Source: Metellina segmentata
Taxonomy: Eukaryota > Arthropoda > Arachnida > Araneae > Tetragnathidae
DNA: 64,000 nucleotides
Assembly: GCA_947359465.1 (NCBI GenBank)
Contig: OX375874.1
Coordinates: forward strand, 99,823,441 to 99,887,440
Direction of reading: 5' to 3'
In this document: piece after piece, positions 1 to 11,475 of the stretch
Layout of the letters: every line of letters starts with the position of its first letter
Numbering within the stretch: position 1 is the stretch's first letter
Position numbers and translations under genes: made by a program
The notes under the pieces: model-generated
What the model saw: only the letters and a program-made list of their open reading frames with translations
Database searches by the model: none
Told to the model about the DNA's origin: nothing

Positions 1-787
1 TATCGTCTAATATAATCACTATAGTCAATCGATTAAGTTATATTAAAAATACTAATTATAAAAAGTCTTACCAGGTGTGAATTAAGCCTGTAGATGATGT
101 AGACATACTCATTCTAATGACACCATATTGGATAACCTGTTAAGTTAGGTTTTCTTATACACTTTTAAACTCCACGAAGTTAAAAGGTTAACAGTCCCTT
201 TGCATATTTTTGAGGATAGCTAGCTAAGTGAACAGTCATTGCAAGGAAAGATTGTTAGTAATTAAGTTAAGTTATTTGATGTTTAAGTAACTAAGGATGA
301 TTTCCTTCCTCAATCACAGTGCTTCTAAATTATCTTGAAATTTTAATAGTCTTGTTGAGTCCACAGTGAGTAACTTTCTTACCACACTCCAGAATACGTA
401 TTCAGTTCATGCAGAACAAAAACAAAAAAAGTAATGGGTTTCTCTGCTCATTTTTAACTATACAAACTTGACGTTCTAAACTAAAAACACAATCAGAACA
501 TATAAGAGTGATATCAAGTACAGTAACCTTCAAAATATTGTCCAAAGAAAATGCCCTCCTTACACAAAACATAAAGAACTCCCATCAGAATAGGTGTTGA
601 GGGTGTAGAATAGTCACCTGTGAATTAGAAATCAATTATTTCATCAAAGGAGAAATTAATTAAACCAACATGTCACTGATGGAAGACAAACATTCAGTTA
701 TAAACGTTATACAGAATACCATCCACACTCCATGGTTTTGTGTAGCGAAGTAGATGAGTTCCAGTTTAAAAATGGTTCAGTAATAAT
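1..787. repeat. segmental duplication, copy A, left part
   Basis: This AT-rich non-coding stretch aligns almost base for base with 33568-34354, which lies 3' of the second gustatory-receptor-like gene. Base 1 corresponds to about 33568, only about 340 bases after that receptor's stop codon. I therefore infer that another receptor copy ends shortly before the window begins. No coding sequence is visible here. The duplication resumes after the transposon at 796-4321. Confidence 0.85.
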
Positions 788-795
788 ATGTACAG
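788..795. other. 8-bp target-site duplication (left) of the 796-4321 transposon
   Basis: ATGTACAG here is matched by ATATACAG at 4322-4329 (one mismatch). The unfilled paralogous locus has a single ATGTACAG at 34355-34362. That confirms both the ends of the insertion and the 8-bp duplication length. Confidence 0.85.
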
Positions 796-1562
796 TAGGG
801 TGGAGCGAAAAACACGAATTTTGATAATTGAAAACGTCTATGGTGGGAATAGTTGAGGACTACCGGATCTTCACAAAAACAATAATAACGCATTTAAAAA
901 ATTTAATGCGTCTTATTTAAAGCTATGGGTGGGTGAAATGAACTTCCCTGTTTGTAAAAAATAGTGTTGCACCTAACATTATCCCGGAAATTTAAAAATG
1001 TCCCCCTTTTTAGAGCGCTATATCACGCACGTCTCCACTCCTCTCAATAGACTCACCATTGCGTTCCTCGCTAGTAGGGTGCATGAACGCTTCCCTTTCT
1101 TCGCTTGTTTAAAAGGGGTAAATAACTCGTATTTCACCACATGGAGTGGAGGTGTCTGGGTTTCTTTAAATACCCGCCCACTTTTTTTGTAAATATATAG
1201 TAGGTGTATGCTTCTGCAAATGCCCTATCGATCTAGTCTATCGAGGAAAACTAAGTCCTTAGTTCAAATTGATTTCGCTTTCCTTTCTTGGTGCGTATTT
1301 TACTGTTTTTTTTTACTTATTTTAGATATTTTTTATATAGAATTTTAATCTTAAAGTTCAGTTTTGTTTGGGTTTGTTTTGTTTTGTTTGTTAAGGATAC
1401 ACGGTTCTGTGAATTAGTCGAAATGCCTAGGACAAGATCACTAGATGTATGTCCCGTGTTTGGAATGGCTGAAATAATGAAACCTAACATGCTTCCAACA
1501 TATGTAGATGTTACGAAGTAGTATCTTTATATACAAAAAGATTATAAATGAGATGCTAGTAT

Positions 1563-3790
1563 GTGGTTGATGTATGTTCAATTTTAATTAAAGAGCTTAA
1601 AGGATTATGGGGGGAAAGTTCGATTCGAACTGTAACAAACCAACAAATAATATATATGCTGAAAAAATACCATAAAGCATATATAAATATTAAGAAACTA
1701 TTAAAACAAACTGGCAAACTATATTTCTCAAAAAAGGTTGTGTCCTTCAGGGAATCAGCAGAAAAATCTATTTGATATTGGCATACGTAAATGTAAGAAC
1801 TTTCTCAGTTGTACTTTCAGAATGAAAGTACCTATTACTGAAAGAGCTTCTTTAACAGATCAAAGGACATTTCGAAAAATGGTCATTGGAAATGTCGGCA
1901 TTAAAACCATCAGAATGATTGAAGAAAAGATTGCGGAGCAAAGAAAGAGAATCGGAGAGCGAAAACGTTCAGCTCAGAGAGTGTAAAGGAAAACAATCCA
2001 AAATACTATCGTCCTCTATTACGGGAGCTACTTTGAGTTTTAATTTACTTAAGAATTCTAATGACACTATAAACACAATCATTGATAATAATTATTCTTC
2101 AAATCCACAAACGAGAACTAAACTTTCAAATGTAGTTCAGGCTTGTGACAGAACTGGTGTTTACGATAGATCGGCAGCAATTCTAATAAATGCTGCTTTG
2201 AAGGATATGGGAAAATCTTCCAAGGATGATTCTTCAAACATTGTTGATCGTAGTAAAATTAGAAGAGAAAGGACAAAGACCCGCAGCTACCTGAAAAGGA
2301 AAAATGAGGAAACTACCTCTTTATCAGAATATGGAATATACTTTGATGAGCGAAAGGATTAAACTTTAGTAATGATTAAAGAAAGAAAAGGATTTCTAGA
2401 AAGACGGTAACAGAAAAACATATCGTTCTAATACTAGAACCAAGTCAAAATATATGGGACATGTCACTACTACCTCCGAAAGAATTAAACTTTTTGTTAT
2501 GTTTAAAGAAAGAAAAGGATTTCTGTAAAGACGGTAATAGAAAAAAATATCGTTCTAATACTAGAACCAGGATCAAAATATATGAGACATGTCACTTCTA
2601 CCTCCCCCCCCCCCACCCGACTGGCTCTTTTCAAAATATTAAAACTAGTATTTTAACTTTTTTGGGGGGACAATATCGATTTTTCTAAGATGCAAGTGGT
2701 TGGTTGTGATGATACAGTGGTATTTACATGTTTACAAAATGGAGTCATTCGACGTATCGAGCTCTTTTTAGGACGTCCTGTGCATTGGTTTATTACACAC
2801 AAAGGAGCTACCCAGCTACCTTTACGTCATTTGTTGCAACATTTAGAAGGGAAAACCACTGGACCAAAAAGATAAAGCGGAGAAATTGGAAAAATTTTAG
2901 AATCTTGTGAAAAATTGCCTTTAACAAACATTGAAGAGATAGAAGTAACTTCACCAGATATTGTTCTATAGGATCTTAGCACTGAACAACGATACCTTTA
3001 CGAAATACACACAGGGATATCAAATAAATATATCCCATCAAGCTTGTCACAAAAAGATCCAGGAAAATTGAATCATTCCAGACGGTTGACGACGACAAAT
3101 AGAATTTTAAGTTTATATGTTTCAACAGCTGATCCAACCCATAACTTTAAAATATTAACAGAGTATGTTGTGAAGGTACACTCATATGTGTGGTTTAAAA
3201 TTAAAAATCAGTCATCATGTTGGTACGGGAGTCTTCATGTTTACTATATTTTAAATAAATCGAGATTTTTGCCTGAGGATTTAAAAATTGTAGTAGGTGT
3301 AAATTTGCAAAGAAATGCTTATTAAGCCCATCCAGAAAATATTATTTTGGCAATGTTAGCTGATGATCGAAAACACGTCAGAGAATTGAGCCTTAGAAGA
3401 ATTTAAAATTAAGACATAAAAAAAATAAAATTGAATAGAATATTCGAGAGTTTAAAATTCCCAAGTTAAACTTCGAAGCAGACGATTATATAAATCTAAT
3501 TGAATGGCAATCATATTCCATTACAGATCCACCACCTACAGTATCTCTTTCTGATGATCAACTCAAGTCTATGATTCTAGACGTTCCAAGCAATAGTAAC
3601 ATGTTTACTTTACATGCCATTCACAAGCAGTAGAACGTTACTTTAAATAAGTAACTGAAGAATATAGTACAGTATGTGGTATATATATACAGAGGCACGA
3701 AAGGCATTTATTCGGTCAATAATTGCTTCTAGACTTGCTTTTCCCAGATTTGAAACCAAAAGCCAATATCAATACCTTTTTAACTAAACC
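1563..3790 (+). pseudogene. decayed transposase-like gene of the 796-4321 element
   Basis: Coding traces run through all three plus frames. They include an N-terminal lysine-rich part (1563-1986) and a middle part (1919-2362) with the stretch LSNVVQACDRTGVYDRSAA. The best-preserved block (from 2690) contains CDDTVVF, NGVIRRIE, GRPVHW and LPLRHLLQHLEGKTTGP, followed by a frame resembling CHSQAVER near 3612-3640. I recall this as a motif set of multicopy arthropod transposon-like proteins whose conserved core reads roughly GRP-hW...LPLRHLF; I cannot give its superfamily name. The reading frame is broken by stop codons (for example about 2873 and 3322) and shifts, so no functional protein is expected. 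Position inside matching long inverted repeats supports a transposase role. Confidence 0.6.
2353..2606 (+). repeat. two-copy tandem duplication of about 127 bp inside the transposon
   Basis: Bases about 2353-2478 are repeated at about 2479-2606 with small differences. Both copies hold AAAGAAAGAAAAGGATTTCT, a TATCGTTCTAATACTAGAACC segment and end in a short CTACCTCC. The second is followed by a run of C at about 2602-2612. The duplication disrupts the transposase frame. Confidence 0.8.
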
Positions 3791-4321
3791 ACTTGCCAGT
3801 AACTTCAATTTAATTTTTTAGGGTAAGCTAGTAATTTAAATATAAATTTTTTAGGGGGGGGGTGGAACTCGATATGCAGCCACCTCCTCGTGCTGATTTC
3901 TGAGTTGTTTTCATTACGCAAAAAACTTCGAAGAGCTGCAAGGGGAAGCGCCCGTGTAAAAGCGTGGTCGCAATGATGAGTCTATTGAGAGGAGTGGAGA
4001 CGTGCGTGATATAGCGTTCTTAAGAAAGGGAAACTTTTAAATTTCCGGGTTAATGTTAGGCGAAACACTTTTTTTACAAACAGGGAAGTTCATTTCACCA
4101 ACCCATGGCTTTAAATAAGATGTATTAAATTTTTTTAAATGCGTTATTATTATTTTTGTGAAAAAATTGGCAAAATTTCAAAATTTCAAAGTGATTTTGG
4201 CACTTAAAGATATTAATTGATTTAGCTCATATTTTGTATTATTAATAAGCATGGTAGTCCCCAACTATTCCCACCATAGGCGTTTTCAATTTCCGAAATT
4301 CGTGTTTTTCGCTCCACCCTA

Positions 4322-5135
4322 ATATACAGTCACGGAAAAAAAGTAAATGACCCCTCTTCATTGGAGAATTTTTAAGAGTAGAGAAAATTCAAATGGCGTT
4401 TTACAGGGACCTACCGTCTTCTATAAATTCATTTGCATAAAATTCGCATAAGGAGTTTCTTTCCCATTAAATTGAACACCAACTTCATAATTACCACTAG
4501 AAACCCCGTATTTTGTTTCTATATTAAAATTTAACTTCACATACCAAATTTCATGTCATTAGGTCTTAGTGTTTCGAAGTTATGAGTACAGAAAGATTGG
4601 AGATCGTAATGTTAAATCAGTTTCTTGACTTTTATACATATCTTCCTAAATAATATTTCTGTAGATCGGATATTTTGTACCATGTTACTGTTAAGCAACC
4701 CAAACAAAATCCATCTGATAATTTTATTAAAAAGAAATTTTTGTAGAGTATATTAAGGCTTGTTGTCATAAGGGTTAAGTTGACATTCGTCTTGCATTTT
4801 TTATCACAGTAATTTCAGAGCGGTGATATCGGCACTATTTAACAATGCGTGTATATTGAATCCTCCACCCTTGTTTTAGTGTGATAGAAGCTTCCAGAGA
4901 TAGAAAAAAAAAGGATTTGTGTTATTTTGTCAAGTAATTTTTTTTTCTTATTTGAAGGTATTGGTGTTGTCCTAGAATATGTTGAAGTGTTTTCAATGGC
5001 TGTGTTGGATAGAGTGATCAATAACGAGTGAGACAGTCATCTTTTCTAAAAAGTTTAGGAGGGGCAAAATGGTATTTAAGTCGTGGGGCATGTTGGAATA
5101 GGAAAGATTGTGGACATCGACGGCGATGAATTTTA
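4322..5135. repeat. segmental duplication, copy A, right part
   Basis: After the transposon the sequence continues the alignment with 34363 to about 35325, ending in a shared TGTGGACATCGACGGCGATGAAT-type stretch near 5111-5133. No open frame is conserved between the copies, so the block appears non-coding. The copy at 34.6 kb differs by a short retroposon insertion. Confidence 0.8.
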
Positions 5136-5436
5136 TGTTTCTACAATGATGAAAACACACATACTTTGGAGATGGCCAAAAGTCGTGGACACAATCTTGT
5201 AGAACCGCAAAAAAATTTTACAAAAATTAAAGTTAACAATGCGAGTGGACGATCGCCCAACTTTTTTACTGAACATAAAGCGTTCACGATTTCCTTGGGT
5301 TTTTTTGCTTTGTTTTCTCAGTTTTCCCTAATTGGTACCTATATATTGCACCCCGGCAAGAAAAGTAACACAACTCAAAATTGCAGAATTTGAGTAACAT
5401 CAACTTAATGGATACTATAAAATTTATATTGAAATA

Positions 5437-6270
5437 GTACAGGGTGTCTTAAAAGTTCCCGTATTGAAGATTCGTGAATTTACTATACAAAAACAACAAA
5501 CTTTGAATCAATTATTTTTATGTCAATGGTACAAAACACTTTTCACATAACGTAGGGAAAAAATTTGAACTTACATTCATTATTAATGTTCAAAATTTCT
5601 GCCTTTATCTTGGAAGCAAAACTGAAGTCGTTTGCGCAAATTTTTAGAAACGCGTATCAAGATGCTTGGAGTGACTTCTTGGTATTCTTTGAGTAATGGC
5701 CATTTTCAGATCGCCTATTGTTTGGTAATTATCTTCATAAACTTTGTTCTTTAAATATTCCCACAGAAAAAAGTCAGGGATGCACAGATGAGGGAATGAG
5801 GTGGCCAAAGGTTTCTTGAAATGAGTCGATCGCCTGAAAATCTTGAAGCATGCCCATGGTTTCATAACTTGCGTGACAGAGTGCAACGTCTTGTTGGAAC
5901 AAAGAGTCTCGTTCATTCACTTCTAATATTGCAAAAAATTGTTGAATAAGTTGTTAGAGCGTATATTTACTCGGTATTGCGACATTTGGATATTTATGTC
6001 GCCAAAATTCTTTACATCTTTCATATGATTTGTATTCAAAATAAGCATCAAACAGCGCTATTCTCTGAATGCGTGATAAATTCATCTTGCAATGAAGAAC
6101 AAAATGACGTGGAACTTTACTTTCGCACAACTTGAGTGCGAAGAAAATCAAATGATAAAAATTAAAGAGTCGATAAAACTATAAGCAGACGATAAAATTC
6201 AATAAATAAGAAAACACGGGCAATAAATTCTTTTGAAGTTGGAGAGCGGAAACTTTTAAATTTTAGGTAA
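5437..6270 (-). mobile_element. mariner/IS630-like transposon remnant
   Basis: The left end begins ACAGGGTGTCTTAAAAGTTCCCG. A degraded inverted counterpart (CGGAAACTTTTAAA) occurs near 6245-6265. Two minus-strand coding fragments lie between the ends, with most of the transposase missing. The same terminal sequence, CAGGGTGTCTTAAAA, reappears at 29954 with another fragment of this family. Confidence 0.6.
5644..6151 (-). pseudogene. mariner-like transposase, internally deleted
   Basis: Transcription would run right to left. The fragment at 5954-6151 carries an N-terminal helix-turn-helix of the type seen in many arthropod mariner-like proteins (motifs RIALFDAYFEYKSYERCKEF, RHKYPN). The fragment at 5644-5916 carries the C-terminal part with PDFFLWEYLKNKVYEDN, matching the catalytic-core end D-FLWG-LK-KVY. 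The middle of the protein, with the first two catalytic aspartates, is absent and the two parts are out of phase. It is a dead remnant. Confidence 0.7.
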
Positions 6271-6402
6271 GTATTCATGGTGGTAACTTCTATTATATTC
6301 TATAGAATAGTAATAGAACAAGTTGGGGCACCTAATACATATTTTTCAATGACATAGCATCAAAATTTAAAATTTTTGACTTGTGTCCTTTTTTTTGCCG
6401 GG

Positions 6403-7624
6403 TAACGATATAAATAATTCAAATACCACTCTCTCACTGACTCACCGACTCACTCATCACTGTATCTCAAGAACTACTACAAGTCCTAGAAAGCTGAAAT
6501 TTCGCAAGGCGATTTTTCTTATACTGTAGAGGTGCACTAAGAAAATATTTTTTTAAAAATTCGACTCCTAAGAGATTTAAAATTGACCTAAGGCCTAAGC
6601 ATAATGCAATTCGAAGTCGCCTTAGAAATATCATTGAGTATAAAACCATTTCTGTATGCAGCTCAGATTGCTTAACCAATGTTGATCAAAAAACAATTTT
6701 TTAAAATTAAATTATAATATTAATGTTTGTACTCACTTTTTACTTCTTCCCGTGATGAAAATAATATTTATAAATATTTGTGATTGATGAAGAAAGAATA
6801 TTTAAAGCATTTAATTTTACATAACTTACATTTCGTAATGGAACACAAAAGCCTAAAAGAAAAACTATTTGCTCATAAAAGCGTAATTTTGCTTTTTAGT
6901 ATATGGCAACGTCAGAATTAAAGTTTCATTTTTAAATTTGATGTAGAATTCTTTATGTTTGGGTATTTGAATTGGCAGCGAGATGTTGCGGTTATTTTCC
7001 ATGATTCCCAAGAATTATAAATATGTGTTCTTTTTCTTATGAATCATTATTCTCTTAAACAATATCGTTCGTTTTTTGTCGAATTGTTCTATTTCAGAAT
7101 GTATTCAGGAAATTAAAATTCCAACACGTTAGAACATATATTTTTTCAGCATTCTACATTTTTGTTAAGAATCGGAATTTTGTTTCTATTTCTTTCTGTG
7201 TTCCGGAGGAGTTAGATTTTTATTTTTTCTCCAGCATTCTGTTTTTTTTTAGGATCGGAATTTCATTTATCTATTATTTATGTGTTCCGGTATATTACTT
7301 ATTGCAGAAATACAATTTAGGAATTAGATTTAAATAATTTATTTATTACCTGCAAAATATCGCTAGGCATTGTTAATTTCTTTATGGTATATGTGTATTT
7401 CGACCAACTTTCTTTAAATTTTGGTTCAATACGTAACAGTGAGTAGATTGCTGTATCATAAAACTAAATAAAATATACAAATCAAAGCATTTTTAAGTAC
7501 TTATTTTCTTATTTTAAAATGACATGTAAATTTTTAAAAAAACCTTCAAAATAAGGTGGGTTACGTCAAATTAAAACGGGTAATCATATTTTGTAGTTCA
7601 AACATATTTAAAAATGTCGATATA
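6403..7624. other. AT-rich intergenic DNA with Helitron-like and local repeat traces
   Basis: At 6430-6530 a run of CTGACTCACCGACTCACTCATCAC followed by an AGAACTACTACAAGTCCTAGAAAGCTGAAATTT-like stretch resembles 5' regions of non-autonomous Helitrons, but no ends are found. About 7140-7205 is repeated at about 7226-7290 (CAGCATTCT...ATCGGAATTT...GTGTTCCGG). No gene is seen. Confidence 0.4.
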
Positions 7625-8840
7625 CACTGAAGAGCCAAAATATTATGACCATCTACTAAATAACATGTTGCGCCTACTTTCGCCTGCTAAACAGATGCAA
7701 CTCGCCTGGGCTTAGATGCCACAGGTTCTTGGTATATGACTGGAGAGAGGTTGTACCAAATATCTAAGCAGCGGTCACGCAAAGTCGAGATATTAGGACA
7801 TGGTGGTGTTTAAGCTCTGAGCTGCCGCTCCATGACACCCCAAATCTGCACAATCGGAATAAAATCCGGCGAGTTAGGTGGCCAGGACATTAAGTGGAAT
7901 TCATCAGTATGCTCCTCGAACCACTCCAACACAATCCGAGCCTAGTGACATGGGGTGTTGTCCTGCTGGGGGATTCCATTTTCAGTTGGGAAGACAAACG
8001 CTATGTAAGGGTGCAACTGATCCGCAATGCTGTTCAGATAGTTTGCAGCGTTCATGGTATGTTCTAACACAACTACAGGTCCCAGAATCGTCCATGAGAA
8101 CGTCTCTCAAAGCATAATACTGCCACCACCACCCTGTGTATGACCTGTTGTACAAGAGGAACAACTTTTCGCCTAACAGACAGCGTACCCCGACACGACC
8201 ATCGACGTGATGAATGAGAAATCGGGATTCATCTAACCAGATAACTCTCTTCCACTCATACATGGTCCAGTCTCGATGTTCCCCGGCCCACTATAGGCGT
8301 ATATGACGATGACGCTTGGTCAACAGAGGCACACGTGTTGGACGTCTGCTGCACAGTCCCATATCCAGCATTGTCCGCTGAACTGTGTGTGCCGTAACAC
8401 TTGCGCTTGAACCTGCATTGTATTGGGCGGTCAGTTGAGCCACTGTCTCACGCCGATTTTGCTTTACCAAGCGGGACATTCCGACTTCCTTTTTCTTTGA
8501 TCACGCGTGGACGAACAGCACTTTGGCGTCTACTGCTGGTGTCATCGTCATTTATCCACTTTGCATGAATACTAACAGCGGCAGATCGTGAACAACTTAC
8601 CTGTCGTGTAGTTTCGGTGATAGTCGTTCCGAGTCTTTGGGCCATTATAATCTGCCCTCTATCAAATTCGCTTAGATCAGCAGTCTCTCCCATCACTCTC
8701 AAAAGTAAGTGCAAGAATGATTATTTACCTTCTCCAGAAGCAGTTAAATACAATTCTCACTTAATTACGTGCACTCGAAGTCATCCAGAGGAGTTTATTG
8801 AAAAATGTGGGGAAGGTCATAGTGTTTTGGCTCGTCAGTG
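7625..8840 (-). mobile_element. Tc1-like transposon (decayed)
   Basis: Terminal inverted repeats CACTGAAGAGCCAAAATATTATGACC (7625) and its inverted partner ending GGCTCGTCAGTG (8840) bound a 1.2-kb element, the normal Tc1 size. TA is present at the left flank but not intact at the right. The transposase lies on the minus strand and is broken. Its TIR differs from the second Tc1 element at 20481-21684, so they are separate subfamilies. Confidence 0.85.
7860..8714 (-). pseudogene. Tc1-like transposase, frameshifted
   Basis: Reading leftwards from 8714: an N-terminal helix-turn-helix (LSEFDRGQIIMAQRLG, SRSAAVSIHAKW); then RRETVAQLTAQYNAG...TVQRTMLDMGLCSRRP; then VIWLDESRFLIHHVDGRVGVR, which holds the first catalytic D. 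Further left are a QQDNTPCH-like second D (about 7950-7970) and SPDFIPI with the third acidic residue (about 7860-7880). Three or more frame changes separate these blocks, so the gene is non-functional. The order of motifs is that of the DD34D/E Tc1 family. Confidence 0.8.
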
Positions 8841-10297
8841 TGGCCCATGAATTGAAAGACAATTAAAATCAATTATATTTCATTTATTTATTTTTTTGTT
8901 GCATGGGTGTTATTGAAAACTGTATTCCATAGTCAAGTAACTAGATCTATCATTCTAACTAGGTGCGTGCTTTCGATTTAGAAACCGAATTTCTGAATTT
9001 AAAAAGTACCATAAGGGTTCAATTTCAATATGTATGTCTGTTGGAGAACAAGAAATGTTTCTTTAAAGACTTTGGTAATTTTGGAGTAATATCACAGCTA
9101 GTAATTTTTAAAAATTGAAATTTTTAGTGTTAATGGGACCAGCGCACAAAAACCTTCCAAAATTTAGATAATTTTTTATAAATTTAAATAAATTCTAATA
9201 CAATTCTGTTAAAAATGATATATTATTTATTGAGATACGTTGAGTAGATGTATTTTAGCAATATTTCGAATAATACCTGCACGTATCTGAAGTAAGGTCA
9301 ATCGAAACTTTAAACTCCCTATAATATATTTTAACACGGGAATTTTTTCTATCTGCTCATAAAAAAATTATTTTTTTATTATTCAAAAGGCTGAAAACTG
9401 TTCATTATTCAAAAAATGTTGAGCTGTTGAAGAAAAAAAATTCTCAAGACTTCAAATTTTAAGTTTTTTAAAAATCTCTGTAATAAAGTGTTTACAAGTG
9501 TCCTCATAACCTGTATAAACAAATTCAAATCAATACACATAAAATATTCTGAGAAAAAGTTCCTTAAAATTCGACCATTTTAACACTACAGAGATAGAAC
9601 TGCAATGGTCCCCTTGACACCAAAGGCAAGGTTACTTACTCTATTTAGTAAAGATGTTCTTGAGCAACTTGTATACATGTGAATCTTTCGTTGTAAGCAT
9701 TGATTTTATCTTTGTAAAAGCGCTGTAAAATCAACTTCTATTTGTCAAAAAAATTTAAAGGACTCAGTTTAATTTGTTTATACTAATGACAGCTATTTCT
9801 AACACAAGCTCCGTTATTCCACATGCCATTGAATGGAATTTTCAGGAAAATGTGCATTTGCTGCAAACTAAATTTATCACGAATGCCGTATGTTTTTTTA
9901 CCCCCTTGCAAAAATAGAAAGCGGGCTAATATGTAGCCTATCATACCCACAGAGTACTAAAATATAAGTGTACAAAATGTGTGGATTGGTCACAAACGGT
10001 GTAGATTTGTATAGAGAACAGACAAATGCCAACTCTGCTTTATATATCTAACAGAAGTTCCGTTATTCCACTTACCGCTGAACGGAAGAAGAAGAAAAAA
10101 ATGCGTTTCCTTCAAGGTAAATTATTTATGAATATGCCGTAGCAATTTAATTTATCACTCTCTCATATTGATGATGAATTCGAAAATATCGCTTAATAGG
10201 TGCAAGAATACCACAAGTAAAACATATTCATAGAAAAACTAAGTGCAAGACTATTCGTCAAAAATTCGTTTTTTTTTTTTTTACTGAAAATTAATAC
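8841..10297. other. AT-rich intergenic DNA with a two-copy repeat
   Basis: No gene is visible. A segment at about 9799-9891 (CTAACACAAGCTCCGTTATTCCA... ending near GAATGCCGTA) recurs at about 10048-10141 in the same orientation, period about 249 bases. The rest is unremarkable AT-rich sequence. Confidence 0.6.
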
Positions 10298-10301
10298 ACG
10301 G

Positions 10302-10865
10302 TGTACCATATGGTACTAGCCGACCCTTTTCCCTAACATGTGGACTCTGGAATGTTTCGAAATGCAAAAACATCTTCAGACTTTGCACGTGCGGATTTTC
10401 ACAAAATACCGAAAGAGAGTATTTTCTCATCGGCGGCCCGGCGTTCCATTTGATCCATAGACACAGCTGGAGTTTCCGTCGGTTCCCTAATCCCATGTCT
10501 GGGATGAAGATTTGCTGTGGGGAACTCAAGTTGGCATCACAGACGGTTTTCGCATCTGTGTGGGGGTGTTTCTGTTCTGGAGAGGACATAAACATCTCTA
10601 GAGGGCTCGGAATTCACCCCCCTCTCGTTGGCAGCAGGGGTTCTGTGGAGCAAAGCGAACGTGGATTTTAGGAGAATTCGGATTCGAGATTCGACGAGAG
10701 ACAGACGTCTCTGTTTGCCATTTTGAATTTGGCTTCAGGCAGGATTCGGTTGTCGATGGCTGTGCCCTTAATTATCTTTTTAAATTTTCTTGTAAATATT
10801 TAATTTATGTAAATAAATAGTTTAATTTAAACCAGTTGTCCGTCTAATTCTTACATGACGGTACA
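10302..10865 (+). repeat. 5' LTR
   Basis: TGTACCATATGGTAC start, GACGGTACA end. Near-identical to 15391-15955, with small differences (for example TTGGCAGCAGGGG against TCAGCAGCGGCGG around 10628 and 15717). An AATAAA at about 10811-10818 lies near the 3' end and could serve polyadenylation. Confidence 0.9.
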
Positions 10866-10895
10866 GCTTATTAATATGGTGGCAGCGGGTTGGAT
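10866..10895 (+). other. putative primer-binding region
   Basis: Ten or so bases after the LTR, TGGTGGCAGCGGG begins with the TGG expected to pair with a tRNA CCA end. I cannot assign the tRNA. The offset from the LTR end is larger than usual. Confidence 0.4.
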
Positions 10896-11236
10896 AGATT
10901 AAAACAGCCTCGACAAGTAAATCGAACCTGCCGTTTTGCCTGAAAGAGAAGGCCGATAGAACTTCGTAACCAGAAGTTCGGATTGTCACTTTCGCTGAAA
11001 CCTGATAGAACTTCGCAACCAGAAGTTCGGATTTTCGCTGGAGACCGTTTCCCTTGTCTTAGAGAAAGCGAGAAGGAGGTACCGGAGTCACCGACCCCAT
11101 CCATCACCGAAACGGAAACTCGTCGCAAGAAGTTCTGGTTTTTATTTTCTAGTTGCCGGTCCTTTTCAACGGAGCTCGAGCGGAATCGACGGAAAGTTCG
11201 ACAAGTCCAGTTCATCAGGGGAATAGATTCCCCACC

Positions 11237-11475
11237 GGTTCGTCTAGAGGTCATCTTGACCGTTTATTATTGGGAAAAGTTCCCATCGGTTCGTCCAGAG
11301 ATCATCTTGATCGGTTATTATTGGGAAAAAGTTCCCATCGGTTCGTCCAGAGGTCATCTTGACCGTTTATTATTGGGAAAAAGTCCCATCGGTTCGTCCA
11401 GAGGTCATCTTGACTGTTTATTATTGGGAAAAAGTTTCCATCGGTTCGTCCAGAGGTCATCTTGACCGTTTAATA
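11237..11475 (+). repeat. five-copy tandem repeat, period 51-52 bp, in the retroelement leader
   Basis: Copies start at 11237, 11288, 11340, 11391 and 11443. The unit contains GGTTCGTCCAGAGGTCATC and TTATTATTGGGAAAAAG. The period alternates between 51 and 52, so any reading frame is broken; the open frames across it are coincidental. It lies between the 5' LTR and gag, so it is leader sequence. Confidence 0.9.

Larger units (their letters stand above)
796..4321 (+). mobile_element. 3.5-kb DNA transposon with long terminal inverted repeats (hAT-like by TSD length)
   Basis: The element starts TAGGGTGGAGCG and ends CGCTCCACCCTA. The inverted repeats are long: 796 to about 1076 pairs with about 3972-4321, and the right arm carries roughly 90 extra bases. 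An 8-bp target duplication and an empty duplicated site (34355-34362) define the insertion exactly. Inside lies a decayed transposase-like gene (1563-3790). Eight-bp duplications are typical of the hAT and P superfamilies; the TIR sequence alone does not let me choose. The insertion is younger than the segmental duplication, because the paralogous copy lacks it. Confidence 0.85.
5352..6402. mobile_element. inverted-repeat element containing a mariner-like relic
   Basis: CCCGGCAAGAAAAG at 5352 and following bases match, inverted, the sequence ending CTTTTTTTTGCCGGG at 6402, over about 45 bases (5352-5397 versus 6355-6402). No clear target duplication is visible. The pair brackets the mariner-like remnant at about 5437-6270, so the simplest reading is an older MITE-like element of roughly 200 bases into which that element inserted. 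Confidence 0.5.

Noticed and set aside
4326..4370. TACAGTCACGGAAAAAAAGTAA as a Tc1/mariner end
   Set aside because: It resembles a mariner-type terminus, but no inverted partner is found and it is shared by both duplicated copies; kept only as a suspicion.
10281..10595. minus-strand frames within both LTRs
   Set aside because: The same antisense frame appears in both LTRs because the LTRs are duplicates; no protein motif is present.
10983..11465. 160-codon open frame over the 51/52-bp array
   Set aside because: The repeat period is not a multiple of three in all units and the frame lies in the leader of an LTR element; it is a chance frame.
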